From Bacteroidaceae bacterium (GTDB lineage Bacteria > Bacteroidota > Bacteroidia > Bacteroidales > Bacteroidaceae), in NCBI GenBank assembly GCA_017466965.1, contig JAFTTD010000255.1, positions 1 to 6,751 on the forward strand: a DNA stretch of 6,751 nt, written 5' to 3'. The translations under genes and the position numbers were made by a program. The stretch's first letter is position 1, and each line of letters opens with the position of its first letter. A model generated the notes under the pieces. It saw only the letters and a program-made list of their open reading frames with translations. It was not told the DNA's origin and did no database searches. This document shows positions 5,452 through 6,751 of the stretch, one piece after another.

Positions 5452-5532
5452 AGTTCAGAAGTTCTGGAGTTCAGAAGTTCAGACGATACCACAGGATGAC
5501 ATTGCTTATCTTACAACTTTATAACCTCATTT
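5452..5532 (+). repeat. Dispersed octamer-armed intergenic repeat, copy 4 (CCTTATAA-like right arm)
   Basis: The left arm is four perfect-register octamers (5452, 5460, 5468, 5476: AGTTCAGA, AGTTCTGG, AGTTCAGA, AGTTCAGA), without the decamer of copies 1-3. The core begins CGATACCACAGGATG (5484-5498), clearly related to CCATAGGACG. The right arm is shortened to three units (5509-5532: TCTTACAA, CTTTATAA, CCTCATTT). The offset from left-arm start to right-arm start is 57 bases, close to the 58-60 of the other copies. Confidence 0.78.
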
Positions 5533-5534
5533 TG

Positions 5535-5617
5535 GGAGTTTAGGAGTTATTTAATTATGAATTATGGAGGCTTACGAACTCAAAAACTTAAATCAGACTT
5601 AAAAGCTTAAATCAGCA
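5535..5617 (+). repeat. Composite repeat block and trailer before xerD
   Basis: In order: a short arm (GGAGTTTAG, GAGTTA), the 15-mer TTTAATTATGAATTA (5550-5564, identical to 3362-3376), a bridge ATGGAGGCTTACG-like segment, two right-arm octamers (AACTCAAA 5577-5584, AACTTAAA 5585-5592) and the trailer that reaches the xerD ATG. The trailer 5585-5617 nearly matches 3478-3511 before the SRPBCC gene. No full TTTG/TAnnTTTG promoter was found; TCATTTTG at 5527-5534 is one mismatch off and lacks a -33 partner. Confidence 0.7.
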
Positions 5618-6532
5618 ATGGACCAGGAGTTTGAAAAAATTCGTAAGCGCTATTATCAGTATTTGAAATTGGAACGTGCTTTTTCTGCTAATACTCTTGA
5701 TGCTTATTTGAGGGACTTAGATAAATTCCTGACATTTATAGACGGTGAAGGAGTCGGGCCTTTTGATGTAAGGCTTGATGTCCTTCACCGTTTTTCTGCT
5801 GCCATGATTGATGTAGGGATTCATTCCAGTTCGCTTTCTCGAATACTGTCTGGGGTTAGAAGCTTTTATCATTTCTTGTTTATTGAAGACCTCATAAATG
5901 CAGATCCTACAGAATTGTTGGATTTTCCTAAGCAGGCGAGGCATTTGCCGGATGTGTTGACTGTGGAAGAGGTAGATATGATTGAAAATGCAATAGATCT
6001 TTCTTCTCCTGAGGGTCAACGGAATAAGGCTATAATTGAAGTTTTGTTCAGTTGTGGACTCAGAGTGAGCGAACTGTGTAATCTGAGGATGCAGGATCTT
6101 TATTTAGACGAAGGATTCATCAGAGTGATGGGTAAAGGGTCAAAGCAACGTCTTGTTCCTATTTCGCATAAGGCAATAAAGGATTTAGCTCTTTATTTCA
6201 TAGAACGCAATCAGATTGACATCAAGCCTGAATACAGTGATTATGTTTTTGTCAGCAAGCGCCGTTGTAAAGGGCTTTCAAGGATTATGGTTTTCCATTT
6301 TATAAAAGAATTGGTTGAGATAACTGGAATAAAGAAAACTGTAAGTCCGCATACTTTCCGTCATAGCTTTGCTACGTGTTTGCTTGAAGGTGGGGCAAAC
6401 TTACGCGCTATCCAAGCTATGTTGGGGCATGAGTCTGTGGGCACGACTGAAATATATACGCACATGGACACATCAAGACTGCGCGAGGAAATAATATTGT
6501 ATCACCCGAGAAACAGGAAGGGAAGGAGTTAA
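5618..6532 (+). CDS. xerD: Tyrosine recombinase XerD
   Basis: This is a 304-residue site-specific recombinase. XerD acts with a partner at chromosomal dif sites to resolve chromosome dimers. The N-terminal SAM-like core-binding domain covers about residues 1-95, including YLKLERAFSANTLDAYLRDL (15-34). The catalytic domain follows, with Arg149 in SCGLRVSEL, Lys173 in GKGSKQRLVPI, His245 and Arg248 in SPHTFRHSFAT, His271 in LGHESVGTTEIYTH and the nucleophile Tyr280. All catalytic residues are present and the length is normal, which favours a housekeeping XerD over an integrase of a mobile element. The final residues, after the usual ending around HPRN (295-298), run into an octamer array that supplies the last codons and the TAA. 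The ATG follows the repeat trailer directly. Confidence 0.9.
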   Translation: MDQEFEKIRKRYYQYLKLERAFSANTLDAYLRDLDKFLTFIDGEGVGPFDVRLDVLHRFSAAMIDVGIHSSSLSRILSGVRSFYHFLFIEDLINADPTELLDFPKQARHLPDVLTVEEVDMIENAIDLSSPEGQRNKAIIEVLFSCGLRVSELCNLRMQDLYLDEGFIRVMGKGSKQRLVPISHKAIKDLALYFIERNQIDIKPEYSDYVFVSKRRCKGLSRIMVFHFIKELVEITGIKKTVSPHTFRHSFATCLLEGGANLRAIQAMLGHESVGTTEIYTHMDTSRLREEIILYHPRNRKGRS

Positions 6533-6649
6533 GTAGTTAAGGAGTTAAGAAGTTAAAGAAGTTAAAGGAGTTAAAAGGGGGAGTTAAAATATGGGAGTTA
6601 AAAGGGGACGAATGCACAGGGCGTTATATCCTACCTTATAATCTCATTT
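6527..6649 (+). repeat. Dispersed intergenic repeat, copy 5, overlapping the xerD stop
   Basis: AGTT units start at 6527, 6535, 6543, 6551, 6560 and 6569 (spacing 8-9), then more loosely at 6582 and 6596. The units are of the AGTTAAGG type. The core (6608-6633) reads ACGAATGCACAGGGCGTTATATCCTA in two readable halves, ACGAATGCACAGGGCG and TTATATCCTA, and lines up with copy 1 (ACGGTTCCATAGGACG, TTATTCCTA). One CCTTATAA unit (6634-6641) and TCTCATTT (6642-6649) follow, as in copy 4. The first unit lies inside xerD. Confidence 0.75.
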
Positions 6650-6691
6650 TAGTTTTTATGTTTTTGAGTTGCTAAGTTTTTAATTTGTTGA

Positions 6692-6728
6692 CCTTACAAC
6701 CTTATAAGTTCACAACCTTAAATTAAGG
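6692..6728 (+). repeat. CCTTATAA-type right-arm octamers
   Basis: Four in-register octamers: CCTTACAA (6692), CCTTATAA (6700), GTTCACAA (6708) and CCTTAAAT (6716). The end forms the near-perfect palindrome CCTTAA-A-TTAAGG (6716-6728). It resembles the right arm of copy 1 but is separated from the copy 5 core by about 40 bases of T-rich sequence (6650-6691) in which I see no feature. Confidence 0.65.
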
Positions 6729-6751
6729 GTAATGCTATTATTCTGCATTAC
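6729..6751. other. Inverted repeat at the window edge, possible terminator stem
   Basis: GTAATGC (6729-6735) and GCATTAC (6745-6751) are perfect 7-bp inverted copies around a 9-base spacer. The window ends on the last base, so neither the full stem nor a following T-tract can be seen. It could be the xerD terminator or part of another structure. Confidence 0.35.

Noticed and set aside
5527..5534. TCATTTTG as a -7 promoter element for xerD
   Set aside because: It mismatches the required TA and has no TTTG at the -33 spacing; it also lies inside the repeat right arm.
5618..6532. XerD-like protein as an integrase mobilising the repeats or the four-helix unit
   Set aside because: Its sequence and length fit the housekeeping XerD, and the octamer arms do not look like core-type recombination sites. 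Nothing ties it to the insert beyond proximity.

Overview
The window looks like the chromosome of a member of the Bacteroidota, most likely Prevotella or a close relative. The grounds are the protein sequences (recalled, not searched), a Bacteroides-type promoter (TTTG, then TAnnTTTG 19 bases on) before pyrE, the scarcity of Shine-Dalgarno sites, and the AT-rich spacers. Seven genes are supported; all are intact except for the usual uncertainty over starts.

Left part, minus strand: kduI, a small four-helix-bundle (S23/IVP-type) gene, then kduD, closed by a rho-independent terminator at 230-274. KduI and KduD carry out two consecutive steps that turn 5-keto-4-deoxyuronate, released from pectin and other polyuronides, into 2-keto-3-deoxygluconate. 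The four-helix gene has no evident part in that pathway and appears to be an insert.

A divergent promoter region (2479-2675) separates this operon from the plus-strand genes pyrE (pyrimidine synthesis), an SRPBCC/START-like protein, argH (last step of arginine synthesis) and xerD (tyrosine recombinase). The SRPBCC gene and argH are tightly coupled. The other plus-strand gaps are wide and full of repeats.

The most striking content is non-coding. Most wide gaps hold copies of a repeat built on an 8-base period. Three well-preserved copies (1-98, 104-203, 3386-3485) share one layout: a 34-base left arm of AGTTCAGG-like units whose second unit is always the decamer AGTTGCAGGG, a 24-26 base core related to CCATAGGACGTT, and a 40-base right arm of five octamers (CCTTATAA type or AACTTAAA type). 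More degenerate copies lie at 5362-5615 and 6527-6728.

The same left-arm octamers, as a 35-base inverted repeat (32/35 matching), bracket the four-helix gene between kduI and kduD. That makes a 492-base unit with a possible 8-base target duplication (AATTATTT) outside it. This is the best candidate here for an undescribed system: a small four-helix-bundle gene carried in an intervening-sequence-like or mobile unit, with dispersed gene-less repeats as possible relatives. It is inferred from sequence structure alone.
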